64,000 bases of DNA from Niabella sp. (GTDB taxonomy: Bacteria > Bacteroidota > Bacteroidia > Chitinophagales > Chitinophagaceae): the NCBI GenBank assembly GCA_017744715.1, contig JAGIAT010000001.1, forward strand, positions 930,001 through 994,000. The letters run 5' to 3'. The notes beneath the pieces were generated by a model. It had not been told where the DNA came from and made no database searches. It saw only the letters and a program-made list of their open reading frames with translations. Positions 52,967 to 62,421 of the stretch are shown piece after piece; the stretch's first letter is position 1; each line of letters begins with the position of its first letter. A program made the position numbers and the translations under genes.

Positions 52967-53893
52967 ATGAAAGTAATTGTAACCGGAGGCACCGGAATGA
53001 TCGGAACAGCCGTTGTAAAACGGCTCCTGGAGCACGGATACCAGGTAATGGTATTTACCCGCAAAAAGGAGCTGCAGACACCTTTGGGGAAGGCCTTGTC
53101 GTATCATTATTGGGATGTGAACACCGGGAAAATTGACCGGGAAGCGGTATTAACGGCCGATGCGATCGTGCATCTGGCGGGCGCCGGCGTAATGGACCGC
53201 CCCTGGTCTGCCAGGCGCAAGAAAGTAATCGTTGACAGCCGGGTGCAAAGCGGGCGGCTGCTTGCAGATACCCTCCTCAGTGGCTCTAACCGGCTAAAAG
53301 TGCTGGTGAGCGCCGCTGCAACAGGATGGTACGGTGCAGACCCGGAGATTCCGAACCCCGTTCCGTTTACGGAAGCGCAACCGGCCGCATCCGATTTCCT
53401 GGGCGCCTGCTGCAGGGAATGGGAAGCGAGCACCAACGACCTGGTTCAAAAGGGGATCCGTGTGGTGCACCTTAGAACGGGGATTGTGCTGGGGCCCGGA
53501 GGCGGCGTACTGGCAACATTAAAGCAGGGCCTTAACTGGCGAATGGCGGTGATACCCGGTAATGGCCGGCAGGTGATTAGCTGGATCCACCTGGATGATC
53601 TTACAAGCCTGTACCTGGCAGCTATAGAACAAGCCATATACAAAGGCCCGGTGAATGCAGTGGCTCCGCATCCGGTTTCCAATACCCGGCTGGTACATGC
53701 ACTGGCGGCAGCACAATACGGGTCTGCTTTTATCACGGTTCATATACCGGCCGTAGTGCTGAAATGGATGATGGGCGAACGGGGAGCAGCGGCGCTGAAC
53801 AGCTGCACCGTAAGTGCACAACAGCTGCTTGCCTGCGGATTTGAATTCCGTTATCCGGATATACAATCTGCTGCCCGGTCGCTGATGACCTAG
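52967..53893 (+). CDS. TIGR01777-type SDR epimerase
   Basis: A 308-residue short-chain dehydrogenase-like protein of the TIGR01777 (YfcH-like) group. The NAD(P) loop VTGGTGMIG is at residues 4-12, and the SAAATGWYG segment corresponds to the active-site region. The C-terminal DUF1731-like part (LQAARSL-type ending) is typical. Its substrate is unknown; members are not reliable sugar epimerases. Its last four bases overlap the end of the convergent permease gene. Confidence 0.92.
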   Translation: MKVIVTGGTGMIGTAVVKRLLEHGYQVMVFTRKKELQTPLGKALSYHYWDVNTGKIDREAVLTADAIVHLAGAGVMDRPWSARRKKVIVDSRVQSGRLLADTLLSGSNRLKVLVSAAATGWYGADPEIPNPVPFTEAQPAASDFLGACCREWEASTNDLVQKGIRVVHLRTGIVLGPGGGVLATLKQGLNWRMAVIPGNGRQVISWIHLDDLTSLYLAAIEQAIYKGPVNAVAPHPVSNTRLVHALAAAQYGSAFITVHIPAVVLKWMMGERGAAALNSCTVSAQQLLACGFEFRYPDIQSAARSLMT

Positions 53894-54708
53894 GTTTTCA
53901 GATCCGTGCGTTTATAATACCGGATGATGGCATAGATGATGATGGCTCCATAGATGGCTGCGGTGATCATCAGGCTAAGATCTGAAACAGAACGAAGTTC
54001 TATGACAGCAGGTTTAAATGGATTCGGAACCAGTGAGTCCGTACTTTCCAACGGAAGAAAATAACCGGCCTGCCCTTTACGGAATGTAAGTGCCAGCCAT
54101 AGCAGGTTGTCAATAACGAATACATAGCCAAAATAAAGAACGATTGCGAGCCCGGTGCGCTTTACGAGTATGGCTACCAGGAAGGCTACCAACAGGTACA
54201 GGGTGGCCATTAAAGCATAGTAACCTACATAATGAACGTTTTCAAAAACAGATACGGAAGAAAGGTCGGGTGTAAACAGCAATCCGCAGATCAATCCGCA
54301 CAAAAAAACCATGATGGTGGTGGTGCCTATAAAAAAGAGCAACAGGGTTATTTTAGCTTTGATGTAATCCATGCGGCTCCAGCCATCAATAATATTCTGC
54401 CGGTGCGTTCTGTATTGCACTTCATTTGTGATCAGCAGGATAAAAAGCATACCGATAATGACAAAGAACATACCACCAAACCATGCGGCGCCGTGCCAGG
54501 TATTGGGAAATACAAAGGGGGAACTGAACATCCGTTTCAACACGGCACCTTCTAAACTTTTACCGGCGATCTGATCAAACTGGCGCATAAACTGCTGCGC
54601 CGTTAGCAGGAACATCGATGGGAGGAAAATAAAAAAGGAACCAAACAGGATCCAGAATGTGCGGTAGTTTTTTATTTTCAGCCATTCTGTTTTAAAAAGT
54701 TGTAGCAT
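53890..54708 (-). CDS. ABC-2-type transporter permease
   Basis: A 272-residue permease of the ABC-2 superfamily with about six membrane segments. Start ATG at 54708 (MLQLFKTEWLKIKNYRTFWIL) is the family-typical opening; the upstream extension lies in the gap to the ATPase gene. It pairs with the ATP-binding protein encoded 52 bases upstream, together forming a CcmA/NatA-type exporter or gliding-type ABC pump. The substrate is unknown. Confidence 0.9.
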   Translation of the reverse strand: MLQLFKTEWLKIKNYRTFWILFGSFFIFLPSMFLLTAQQFMRQFDQIAGKSLEGAVLKRMFSSPFVFPNTWHGAAWFGGMFFVIIGMLFILLITNEVQYRTHRQNIIDGWSRMDYIKAKITLLLFFIGTTTIMVFLCGLICGLLFTPDLSSVSVFENVHYVGYYALMATLYLLVAFLVAILVKRTGLAIVLYFGYVFVIDNLLWLALTFRKGQAGYFLPLESTDSLVPNPFKPAVIELRSVSDLSLMITAAIYGAIIIYAIIRYYKRTDLKT

Positions 54709-54760
54709 ATGGAGGAGTTGTATGGATGATGGGATGCCGGTTTTGTTAAAAAAGCGGTGG

Positions 54761-55675
54761 TTACTGGTCGCTGCTGGAACCGGTGATTTCAAGGAAGCGG
54801 GTTTCCAGGCTTTTCTTTTTTAATGCCAGGTGGCTAAGCGTAATGCCTTTTTCAAAGCAATACCGGTTTACCTTCTGTGGGGTCAGGTCTGCTGTGCCAA
54901 CAAGCTGCAACATTGCTGGGGTGCCGGTCACTTCCTTTACATATGGCAGGCCGGCAATCGCTTCCCGCAGCAGCGGCAGGTCTTCCGCTGTTAGTTCAAT
55001 AATAATTTCAGGCGCCGGTCCTTCTGTGTGCAGCACTGCATTCACCGTACCGCTTGCCTTTACATTTCCTTTCTGGATGATGGTAACATGGGTGCATACT
55101 TTTTCCACCTCATCCAGTATATGACTGGCCATGATAATGGTTTTACCAGCCGCATGCAATTGCAGGATCAGCTGCCGGATTTCCGCAATGCCGGCGGGGT
55201 CCAGTCCATTGGTGGGTTCATCCAGCACCAGTATCTCCGGGTCACCCAGCAGGGCCGATGCAATGGCCAGGCGTTGTTTCATCCCCAGGGAATAGGTACT
55301 GAACGCGGAGCGCCTGCGTTCAAACAGGTTTACGATTTTTAATACCCGGGGTATATCATCTGTAGGATAGCCTTTGATGGAGGCCGCTATTTCAAGGTTG
55401 CGCTCTGCACTCAGGTAGGGATAAAAGTTGGGGGTTTCCAGCAGGGTGCCAATGCGCTTGCGCTGCGCTTCACTGCCGCTTTGCCCGTTCCATAAATAAC
55501 TGCCGGAACTGGCTTGCAGTACATTCATCACAATACCCAGTAATGTTGTTTTACCGCTCCCGTTGGGACCTAAAATACCATATACAGAACCCGGGGGAAC
55601 TTCGATGTTTACCTGGTTCAATGCCTGTACAGCGCCGTAGTTTTTTGAAAGGTTGTTGGTAGATAATACATGCAT
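54761..55675 (-). CDS. ABC transporter ATP-binding protein
   Basis: A 304-residue NatA/CcmA-type ATPase. Walker A is GPNGSGKTT (about residues 38-46), the signature is YSLGMKQRLA, Walker B is ILVLDEPTNGLDP and the switch His is in ASHILDEVE. A C-terminal ACT-like or regulatory domain follows residue about 215. It is the first gene of the reverse-strand pair with the ABC-2 permease. Confidence 0.95.
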   Translation of the reverse strand: MHVLSTNNLSKNYGAVQALNQVNIEVPPGSVYGILGPNGSGKTTLLGIVMNVLQASSGSYLWNGQSGSEAQRKRIGTLLETPNFYPYLSAERNLEIAASIKGYPTDDIPRVLKIVNLFERRRSAFSTYSLGMKQRLAIASALLGDPEILVLDEPTNGLDPAGIAEIRQLILQLHAAGKTIIMASHILDEVEKVCTHVTIIQKGNVKASGTVNAVLHTEGPAPEIIIELTAEDLPLLREAIAGLPYVKEVTGTPAMLQLVGTADLTPQKVNRYCFEKGITLSHLALKKKSLETRFLEITGSSSDQ

Positions 55676-56073
55676 ACCGCGTTGGGTTTAACAGATTCAA
55701 ATGTATCACTAATTGATCCCACACAAGAAATAAAATCGGCAAAGCTACAGCCGGAACAGGTAAACACCCGGAGCCATCCTCCGGTAGCCCTGTTGTAAGC
55801 CGCTGGAACCGGGGATTAGCGGGCATGGTACCTGCAACACTAAAAAATTAATTGCCTCGCAACCGGCGAATCTACCCTTTGTTTCGGGTGGTTTGTTTTT
55901 TGAATGTTGCTGTTTTTCTCCTTACCTTCACAGTAGATAGTTGTTTATCTAACTAATTGTTGTTTGTATACGATTTTAACGGAAAGTTGCCGGGTGTTAA
56001 CAGCAGCATGGCCTTATGCGCCGACTGAAGAACGCAACCGGCGCAGCGCCGTTACAACGGTTAAATATATTTA
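55676..56073. other. Divergent regulatory region between the ABC pair and the FadN-type gene
   Basis: This 398-base spacer separates reverse-strand ABC genes from the forward FadN-type gene. It holds the palindrome at 55934-55951. No convincing open frame or exact TAnnTTTG element is seen, though AT-rich sequence around 55940-55990 is a likely promoter. Confidence 0.5.
55934..55951. promoter_or_regulatory. Palindromic operator candidate TAGATA-N6-TATCTA
   Basis: TAGATAGTTGTTTATCTA is a perfect 6-base inverted repeat with a 6-base spacer, about 120 bases before the FadN-type start. TetR-family fatty-acid regulators commonly bind sites of this kind, but no regulator gene is adjacent, so the binding protein is unknown. 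Confidence 0.4.
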
Positions 56074-58437
56074 TTGAATATGAAAAGGATCATCAAACGT
56101 GTTGCCGTTCTTGGAAGCGGGGTAATGGGATCACGCATCGCCTGTCATTTTGCAGGAACAGGCATACCGGTATTACTGCTGGATATAGCTGCCGAAGGCG
56201 CCGATAAAAATAAGATCGTAAAGGATGCACTGGCTGCAGCCGTTAAAAGCAGTCCGTCACCGGTATATACAAAGGATGCGGTAAAAAAGATTACCACCGG
56301 CAATTTTGATGATGACCTTAAAAAGATCGCCGGTTGCGACTGGGTGATTGAAGTAGTGGTGGAACGGCTGGATATTAAACAACAGCTATTTGAAAAGGTA
56401 GAGCAGTACCGCAGGCCGGGAACCCTCATCACTTCCAATACTTCGGGCATCCCGATTCACCTGATGACGCAGGGCCGGAGCGCCGATTTTAAAAAGCATT
56501 TTTGCGGTACGCATTTCTTCAATCCTCCGCGTTATCTGCGGTTGCTGGAGATCATCCCAACGCCGGATACCGACTCCGAGGTAACCGGTTTCCTGATGGA
56601 ATTCGGGGATCGCATCCTGGGTAAAACCACGGTGCTTTGTAAAGACACGCCGGCCTTTATTGCCAACCGGGTAGGTGTATTCAGCATTATGGCAATCTTT
56701 TCGCTGATGGACCAGCTGGGGTTGGGTATTGATGAAATTGAGGCGCTGACCGGGCCGGTGATCGGCCGTCCAAAGTCGGCTACCTTCCGTACGGCAGATG
56801 TGGTGGGCATTGATACCCTGGTGAAAGTGGCCAATGGGGTGTTTGAAAACTGCCCCGGGGATGAGGCGAAGCAATTATTCGTGATCCCTGCGTGGCTGGA
56901 GCAAATGGTTACCAACAAATGGCTGGGCGATAAAACCGGGCAGGGATTTTTTAAGAAGATAAAAAATGAGCAGGGGGCTTCGGAGATCTTAACACTGGAT
57001 CTGAAAACCTTTGAATACGGTCCGCGCATAAAACCAAAATTTGCGAGTCTTGAAGCGGCGAAACTGATTGAGTCATTGCCCGCAAAATTGAAGATGCTCC
57101 TGGGCGGCCAGGACAAGGCGGGTGAATTTTACCGGCAGTTTCATTACCGGTTGTTTGCGTATGTAAGTCACCGGATACCGGAGATCAGCGATGAATTTTA
57201 CCGGATTGATGATGCCATGAAAGCCGGCTTTGGATGGGAGATCGGGCCCTTTGAAAGCTGGGATGCAGTAGGAGTTGCCAAAACAGTAAATGCCATGAAG
57301 GCCGCAGGTTTTCCGGTAGCTGCCTGGGTAGAGGAAATGCTGGCTGCCGGACATCAGACATTTTATACCATTGAAAACGGCAAACGGAAGGCTTACGACC
57401 CGGCAACCCAAACCTATAAATTCCTGCCCGGAAGCGATGCCTTTATTATTTTAAGCAATTACAGCGATCAGATCGTATGGAAGAATAACAGCTGCCGCTT
57501 GTATGACATCGGCGATGATGTGGTGGCCCTCCAGTGGAATACCAAGATGGGCACGATTGGCGGGGATGTACTCAGCGGTATCCAGACTTCTATTGAAAAA
57601 GCGGAAAAGAATTTTAAAGGTCTGGTGATCGCCAATGAGGGTGCTAACTTTTCTGCGGGGGCCAATGTAGGAATGATCTTTATGCTGGCAATAGAACAGG
57701 AATATGATGAACTGGATATGGCCGTACGCCTGTTTCAGAATACCACCATGCGTGCCCGGTATGCATCGGTTCCGGTGGTTGTAGCACCCCATGGACTGGC
57801 CCTGGGTGGCGGCTGTGAGCTGAGCCTGCATGCAGATAAAGTGTGCGCAGCGGCTGAAACCTATACCGGCCTGGTGGAGCTGGGCGTGGGCCTGATTCCC
57901 GGCGGCGGCGGAACCAAGGAGTTTGCATTGCGCGCGGCCGACGAGGTACAGCACGGCGAGCCTGAAAATATTCCGTTGCAGAACCGCTTTCTGACCATTG
58001 CAACGGCCAAAGTGAGTACTTCGGCGGCGGCGGCCTATGAGCTGGGTATCTACCGGCACGGAACGGACGTAGTGGTGCCCAACCAGGACCGACGGGTTGC
58101 AGAAGCCAAACGGAGCGTAATTGAACTGTACGATAGCGGCTATGTAGCGCCCGTTCCAAGAACCGATATCCGGGTGCTGGGCCGGAGCGCACTGGGCGCA
58201 TTGCTGGCAGGCATCAACGGCATGCAGAAAGGCAACTATGCAACCGATCATGACGCACTGGTAGCAAAGAAACTTGCTTATGTGATGTGCGGCGGAGATC
58301 TTAGCGAGCCCACCCTGGTATCTGAACAATACCTGCTCGACCTGGAGCGGCAAAACTTTTTATCGCTTTGCGGTGAACGTAAAACCCTGGAACGCCTGCA
58401 AAGTGTAATCAAGACCGGGAAGCCGGTAAGGAATTAA
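56074..58437 (+). CDS. FadN-type 3-hydroxyacyl-CoA dehydrogenase / enoyl-CoA hydratase
   Basis: A 787-residue beta-oxidation fusion enzyme. The N-terminal half is an NAD-binding 3-hydroxyacyl-CoA dehydrogenase (VAVLGSGVMGSRIACHFAGTG; CGTHFFNPPRY; CKDTPAFIANRVG). The C-terminal half is an enoyl-CoA hydratase/crotonase domain (NFSAGANVGMIF; ALGGGCELSLHADKVCA; GVGLIPGGGGTKEF). This order, HAD first, is the reverse of E. coli FadB/FadJ and matches B. subtilis FadN, as does the length. No thiolase or acyl-CoA dehydrogenase gene lies nearby in the window. Confidence 0.93.
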   Translation: MNMKRIIKRVAVLGSGVMGSRIACHFAGTGIPVLLLDIAAEGADKNKIVKDALAAAVKSSPSPVYTKDAVKKITTGNFDDDLKKIAGCDWVIEVVVERLDIKQQLFEKVEQYRRPGTLITSNTSGIPIHLMTQGRSADFKKHFCGTHFFNPPRYLRLLEIIPTPDTDSEVTGFLMEFGDRILGKTTVLCKDTPAFIANRVGVFSIMAIFSLMDQLGLGIDEIEALTGPVIGRPKSATFRTADVVGIDTLVKVANGVFENCPGDEAKQLFVIPAWLEQMVTNKWLGDKTGQGFFKKIKNEQGASEILTLDLKTFEYGPRIKPKFASLEAAKLIESLPAKLKMLLGGQDKAGEFYRQFHYRLFAYVSHRIPEISDEFYRIDDAMKAGFGWEIGPFESWDAVGVAKTVNAMKAAGFPVAAWVEEMLAAGHQTFYTIENGKRKAYDPATQTYKFLPGSDAFIILSNYSDQIVWKNNSCRLYDIGDDVVALQWNTKMGTIGGDVLSGIQTSIEKAEKNFKGLVIANEGANFSAGANVGMIFMLAIEQEYDELDMAVRLFQNTTMRARYASVPVVVAPHGLALGGGCELSLHADKVCAAAETYTGLVELGVGLIPGGGGTKEFALRAADEVQHGEPENIPLQNRFLTIATAKVSTSAAAAYELGIYRHGTDVVVPNQDRRVAEAKRSVIELYDSGYVAPVPRTDIRVLGRSALGALLAGINGMQKGNYATDHDALVAKKLAYVMCGGDLSEPTLVSEQYLLDLERQNFLSLCGERKTLERLQSVIKTGKPVRN

Positions 58438-58598
58438 AGCCTGTTGCCGCGGTTTATCATTGGGTGGGCCGGGGTGCTGCTATCGGCTTCGTTGCCACGC
58501 TCGCTTGTGCAGCAGTGCAAATGGCAACCGTACCAACGGGCCGGTGATGCTGAATGGGCTTAAACATCCTGTATATTGCTCCTCAATACAATCAATTT

Positions 58599-59726
58599 AT
58601 GAATCGCCTGTTCCTGACGATTTTTTTTGTAACCATAGCGCACGGCGTTGGCGCCCAGCGGCTGACGGTAAACCTTGCAGACCAATACAACATCAATCCG
58701 CTTTACAAGAAGGATGTGCTGATCCGGACCCTGGATTCTTTTTTCACCTACGGGTGGGATGAGCAACGATGCCGTAAATACTGGGAAGACGGGGATCTGA
58801 AACTTTTCGGTTATCCCTTCGATCTGGGAACTTATGGGTACAATGGAAAAGGCGTAAGTTTCCTCACACCCGTTTTTCTGGGTGCAATCGACGTGGTTCC
58901 TCAGCAGCAATACCTGGTGAAAATTGCCTTTTTGCCGGCGGCGGATTCCTTAAAAGGGAATGTGGGTTGGGTACTCAACCTGATTGCCAACTACCATAAA
59001 AGCAATGATGCTTTTACATTGGAACGGTATACCCGTTATTTTACCCGCGACTGGTATAAAAAGGAAATCGGAAATATTCTTTTTTACAAGGAAAGCAGGG
59101 ATGCTTTTGACCTGCAACAGGCAACAGCCTGTAACAGGTACAATGACAGCATTGCAGCATTCTTCAACGTGCCACCTAAAAAAATCATTTACTATTCCTG
59201 TAAAAACCCCGTTCAGATGTTTAACCTGATGGGGTATGATTTCCGGTATGAAATGTTTTTATCCCGAACAGGCGGAATGCGCATCGGGAACCAGCTATAT
59301 TCGGCCCGGAATGTAGAATCATACCCGCATGAGATCGCTCATTTTTATATTCCGGAACTTGAAGGGGAAAAAGCTCCCTGCACGATTGCCTCCGAGGGAA
59401 TTGCCACGTATTTTGGCGGAAGCGATCCGAAAACTTTTAAGGAAACAGCCGCTTCACTTTACCGGTATTTATTGAAATACCCCAATGTACCGGTGGATGA
59501 ACTGCTGTTTAAAGACCTGCGCACGGATGATGATGTATCCCGGTTATATGCTACCGGCGGCGTTCTGGCAAAACTCATCTATGCAAGGCAGGGACTGGAA
59601 GGCTGGCGGAAATTCCTGGCCCTGCCCTGCGGCAACATGAAGGAAGCATTGCCATCATTGATCGGTACGGGCAAGGACCTGAAGCAGATCATTCTGGAAG
59701 CGGCAAAAAAGATCAGCGAAGAATGA
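58599..59726 (+). CDS. Secreted HExxH metalloprotease-like protein
   Basis: A 375-residue exported protein (start ATG at 58599; signal ending GVGAQ). HEIAH at about residues 244-248 followed by SEGIATYFGG near 266 fits the gluzincin HExxH...E zinc site of peptidase MA-like families. The rest shows no known domain. Substrate and location (periplasm or outer surface) are unknown. It stands alone on the forward strand next to the reverse-strand surface-protein group. Confidence 0.75.
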   Translation: MNRLFLTIFFVTIAHGVGAQRLTVNLADQYNINPLYKKDVLIRTLDSFFTYGWDEQRCRKYWEDGDLKLFGYPFDLGTYGYNGKGVSFLTPVFLGAIDVVPQQQYLVKIAFLPAADSLKGNVGWVLNLIANYHKSNDAFTLERYTRYFTRDWYKKEIGNILFYKESRDAFDLQQATACNRYNDSIAAFFNVPPKKIIYYSCKNPVQMFNLMGYDFRYEMFLSRTGGMRIGNQLYSARNVESYPHEIAHFYIPELEGEKAPCTIASEGIATYFGGSDPKTFKETAASLYRYLLKYPNVPVDELLFKDLRTDDDVSRLYATGGVLAKLIYARQGLEGWRKFLALPCGNMKEALPSLIGTGKDLKQIILEAAKKISEE

Positions 59727-59741
59727 TGCCTGCTACTGGTT

Positions 59742-60560
59742 TTACTCCTGTACCACTTTTACCACTTTGGAATAGCTTTTCACACCATCTGTATCTACCT
59801 GGGCAATGCGTATAAAAGCAGGGCTGTTACCGGAAATGGTGTCTTTATTTTTTTTACAACCCGCTACGGAGCCGGCAATGATCAAAACAATGGGGATCAG
59901 GATGAATGCATGTTTCCTGCGATAGCATGCCATTAACAGGAAGAGCGCTGCCGCAGCAAATGGTAAAGCCATTTGGGAAAGCCCATGGATGCCGGCATTC
60001 CAGTTATAGTCGATCAGCGCGTTGCTGTTTCCATCTCTGGCTTTTGAACGAATCGTGGCAAGCGGCACAAAATGTTCTCCGTCTGCTGAGGCTTCGATCT
60101 CAAAATGATCATTGTTCTTTTCTGCAACTGTTTGCCAGTTTACATACAGGCTGCTGTTTTTTATATGTGCGGAAACGGTACCAAATGTTACCCAAAGCGC
60201 TACATCGCCCATAACGGATATAGGGGCAGGTGAGGCGCAGGGGGCGGCTTGTACGGCGGACCAGGCAAATGCACTGGTGCCGGGTGGCTTAGGTGTATCC
60301 TTGTTGCTGGAATAGTAAGCCTGGCCGTTGTAGGCCAGCACCCAGGTATTGGCCGGCGCTTCCTTCCAGAAAACAGCAATGGGGATGCCCGTATTGCCGG
60401 CTACAGTACCGGTAGTTTCATAATACGTTTTGCCGTTGAAGGATCCTTTAGCGGTGAGCGTATAACTGCTGGCCATACAGCCACCGGCAACCTGTAGGTT
60501 TTGTGCGTACAGGCAATGGAAGCAGGAAAGAAACAGCAACAGGGCGATTATCTTTTTCAT
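59742..60560 (-). CDS. Secreted protein with T9SS-associated domain split by a membrane hairpin
   Basis: A 272-residue protein (start ATG at 60560; signal ending LYAQ). Residues about 22-130 form an unassigned secreted domain. Residues 139-188 (YVNWQTVAEKNNDHFEIEAS) and 248-272 (AFIRIAQVDTDGVKSYSKVV) are the two halves of a domain common before T9SS sorting signals in Bacteroidota. Between them lies an insertion of about 60 residues with two membrane segments (196-212 and 217-233), a basic loop YRRKH and a lipobox-like VAGC at 232-235. Its location is unclear. Confidence 0.7.
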   Translation of the reverse strand: MKKIIALLLFLSCFHCLYAQNLQVAGGCMASSYTLTAKGSFNGKTYYETTGTVAGNTGIPIAVFWKEAPANTWVLAYNGQAYYSSNKDTPKPPGTSAFAWSAVQAAPCASPAPISVMGDVALWVTFGTVSAHIKNSSLYVNWQTVAEKNNDHFEIEASADGEHFVPLATIRSKARDGNSNALIDYNWNAGIHGLSQMALPFAAAALFLLMACYRRKHAFILIPIVLIIAGSVAGCKKNKDTISGNSPAFIRIAQVDTDGVKSYSKVVKVVQE

Positions 60561-60631
60561 TTTCGTTGGGAAGTTTTGAGGGATAGACAAGTCAGAAGAA
60601 CAACACTTTTTAAGAGGGGGAATCATAAACG

Positions 60632-61213
60632 CTAAACACTCCGGCAGCGGATTCCCAGCTGATTTTCCACGCGGATGATTTCTTTCTGCTTTAACCCGGT
60701 ATTCGGTAAACAAAACAAAGAAGTCAGGTTGTCGGAGTGGGCCTCTGTTAAACCTTCAAGAGATGTAAGCGCATTGTCATTGATATATACTTCTCTTAAT
60801 TGTGTAAGCTGCTGCAGTGGCATCAGGGATGTGATGTTGTTGCATTGTACGTACAGCTGTTCCAGGTTGGTAAGTGCTTCAATACCTTCCAGGCTCTCTA
60901 TCTGGTTGTTAAACAAAAACAGGGATTTCAGATTTTTAAGGGAGCGCAGCAATTGAATATCTTTGATTTGCTGGTGGGTAATGACCAGGATCTCCAGCTG
61001 TTGCAGGGTCGCAATGCCGGAGAGATTCGTGATTTCGAAGTTCATATTGGGATAAGGCGCCCGCGGGCCGGCCAGTCTTAAAACGGGTGTATTTTGTAAT
61101 TGCCCGATATCCGGAAGGGCCGGCGTAGCTGAATTGCGGAAAAAAGTTACTTCAAATGCCTGTTTCCATTGTTGCTCCAGGTTGTTCCACCATTCTATGC
61201 CGCTCATAGTCAT
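60632..61213 (-). CDS. Leucine-rich-repeat protein
   Basis: A 193-residue protein with about five SDS22-type leucine-rich repeats of ~22 residues (for example LKNLKSLFLFNNQIESLEGIE and LTNLEQLYVQCNNITSLMPLQ). No signal peptide or membrane segment. It should act through protein binding. It lies just downstream of the first tail-collar gene (10 bases), so the two are likely co-transcribed on the reverse strand. Confidence 0.9.
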   Translation of the reverse strand: MTMSGIEWWNNLEQQWKQAFEVTFFRNSATPALPDIGQLQNTPVLRLAGPRAPYPNMNFEITNLSGIATLQQLEILVITHQQIKDIQLLRSLKNLKSLFLFNNQIESLEGIEALTNLEQLYVQCNNITSLMPLQQLTQLREVYINDNALTSLEGLTEAHSDNLTSLFCLPNTGLKQKEIIRVENQLGIRCRSV

Positions 61214-61223
61214 ATAGTATAAA

Positions 61224-61745
61224 TTAATTTTGTGAGGGAAAGATACCCTCCATATTGATGCAGAAGTTGACCCCGAGAACCGGCTGTATAATAGAGTAGG
61301 GCTGTTGAGATCCCGAAGATTGTACCATGCCCGTGTTCATGAAAACACCGGTACCTGCTGACCGGTATTCTTTATCCGGCATACCCGTGTTGGCCAGGTA
61401 GGCGCCCGCCGGAGCTGATATATCACCGGCTTCTGCAACGGCGTAAACAGGGTGGTTATGTGCGGGAAGATTCGATACCAAAAGCGTTATGTTTTCTGTT
61501 CCGCTTTTTTCGCCTATCGTACGATTGCTGATGCCCGGCGCCTGGGGGCCCATCCCAACCGGTACCCTTCCCCGGAGATCAGGTAATGCAAAAGTAGTGA
61601 TGCCATCTCCTCCGAATGTAGTGCCCAACAATGCAAACAGGGCATCATTTTGCGCAATGGATATAAGCTGACCGTTACAGGACGCCCATCCGCGGGGCGG
61701 AAAATTAAAGCCGAAAATGGCGATCATACCAAGAAATGTTTCCAT
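61224..61745 (-). CDS. Tail-collar (MdpB-like) protein, copy 1
   Basis: A 173-residue phage-tail collar-domain protein, also called microcystin-dependent protein: FLGMIAIFGFNFPPRGWASCNGQ near the N-terminus, ALFALLGTTFGGDGITTFALPDLRGRVPVG, and a final FPSQN. No signal peptide. Collar proteins trimerise in tail fibres and also occur in non-phage clusters. It is the last collar copy before the LRR gene. Confidence 0.92.
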   Translation of the reverse strand: METFLGMIAIFGFNFPPRGWASCNGQLISIAQNDALFALLGTTFGGDGITTFALPDLRGRVPVGMGPQAPGISNRTIGEKSGTENITLLVSNLPAHNHPVYAVAEAGDISAPAGAYLANTGMPDKEYRSAGTGVFMNTGMVQSSGSQQPYSIIQPVLGVNFCINMEGIFPSQN

Positions 61746-61808
61746 CTGTTTCGTTTTGAATGTTCATTTATAAACTGATTCCTGTTTCCATCTTTTATCC
61801 GGCCGGCA

Positions 61809-62333
61809 TCAGTTTCTTGCCGGAAAAATACCATAGATGGCAATACAATAATTGATAACCAGGTAAGGTTGTTGTATGGAAAAGGGTGCACTGCCGCCAA
61901 CAGCTCCTACCATTCCCGGGTTCATTTTTACGATTGTTCCGCCGGAACGGTATTCGCTATCCAGTTTTCCCGTGTTTGCAGGATTGGCACCGGCGGGGTT
62001 TTCTGTAGCACCGGCATCCGTAAATGCCTGGATGGTATGCGTGTGATTGGGCAACTCCTGTAGCGTTAATGCCGTGGTTGGCGCTCCCGTTTGTTGCCCC
62101 ATTACGTAGTTGCTTAAGCCAGGTCCCTGGCCGGTTGCTCCAATGGGCGCCCTTCCTGCTAAATTGGGTAATGCAAATGTATTTGTGCCATTGCCTCCGT
62201 AGGTAGTACCCAGCAGGGCATAGAGTGCCGTGTAGGATGCTATCGGCATTGTCTGACCGTTGCAAGACAGCCAGTTTTTGGGCGCAAAATTAAAACCGAA
62301 CATACCAATCATGCCAATAAAGGGTTCTACCAT
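61809..62333 (-). CDS. Tail-collar (MdpB-like) protein, copy 2
   Basis: A 174-residue collar paralogue: FIGMIGMFGFNFAPKNWLSCNGQ, ALLGTTYGGNGTNTFALPNLAGRAPIG and a FPARN ending. It differs from copies 1 and 3 at many positions but keeps the fold frame. It lies 63 bases upstream of copy 1 on the same strand and 88 bases downstream of copy 3. Function is unknown outside phage; surface or structural roles are possible. Confidence 0.92.
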   Translation of the reverse strand: MVEPFIGMIGMFGFNFAPKNWLSCNGQTMPIASYTALYALLGTTYGGNGTNTFALPNLAGRAPIGATGQGPGLSNYVMGQQTGAPTTALTLQELPNHTHTIQAFTDAGATENPAGANPANTGKLDSEYRSGGTIVKMNPGMVGAVGGSAPFSIQQPYLVINYCIAIYGIFPARN

Positions 62334-62421
62334 ATAACTATTATTATTTGTTGTTTAGAAACAGGACCTGTTCACCGATCGATTTTATTGCCGTTAAAGG
62401 CATCTCAACTTCCGCTCTTTG

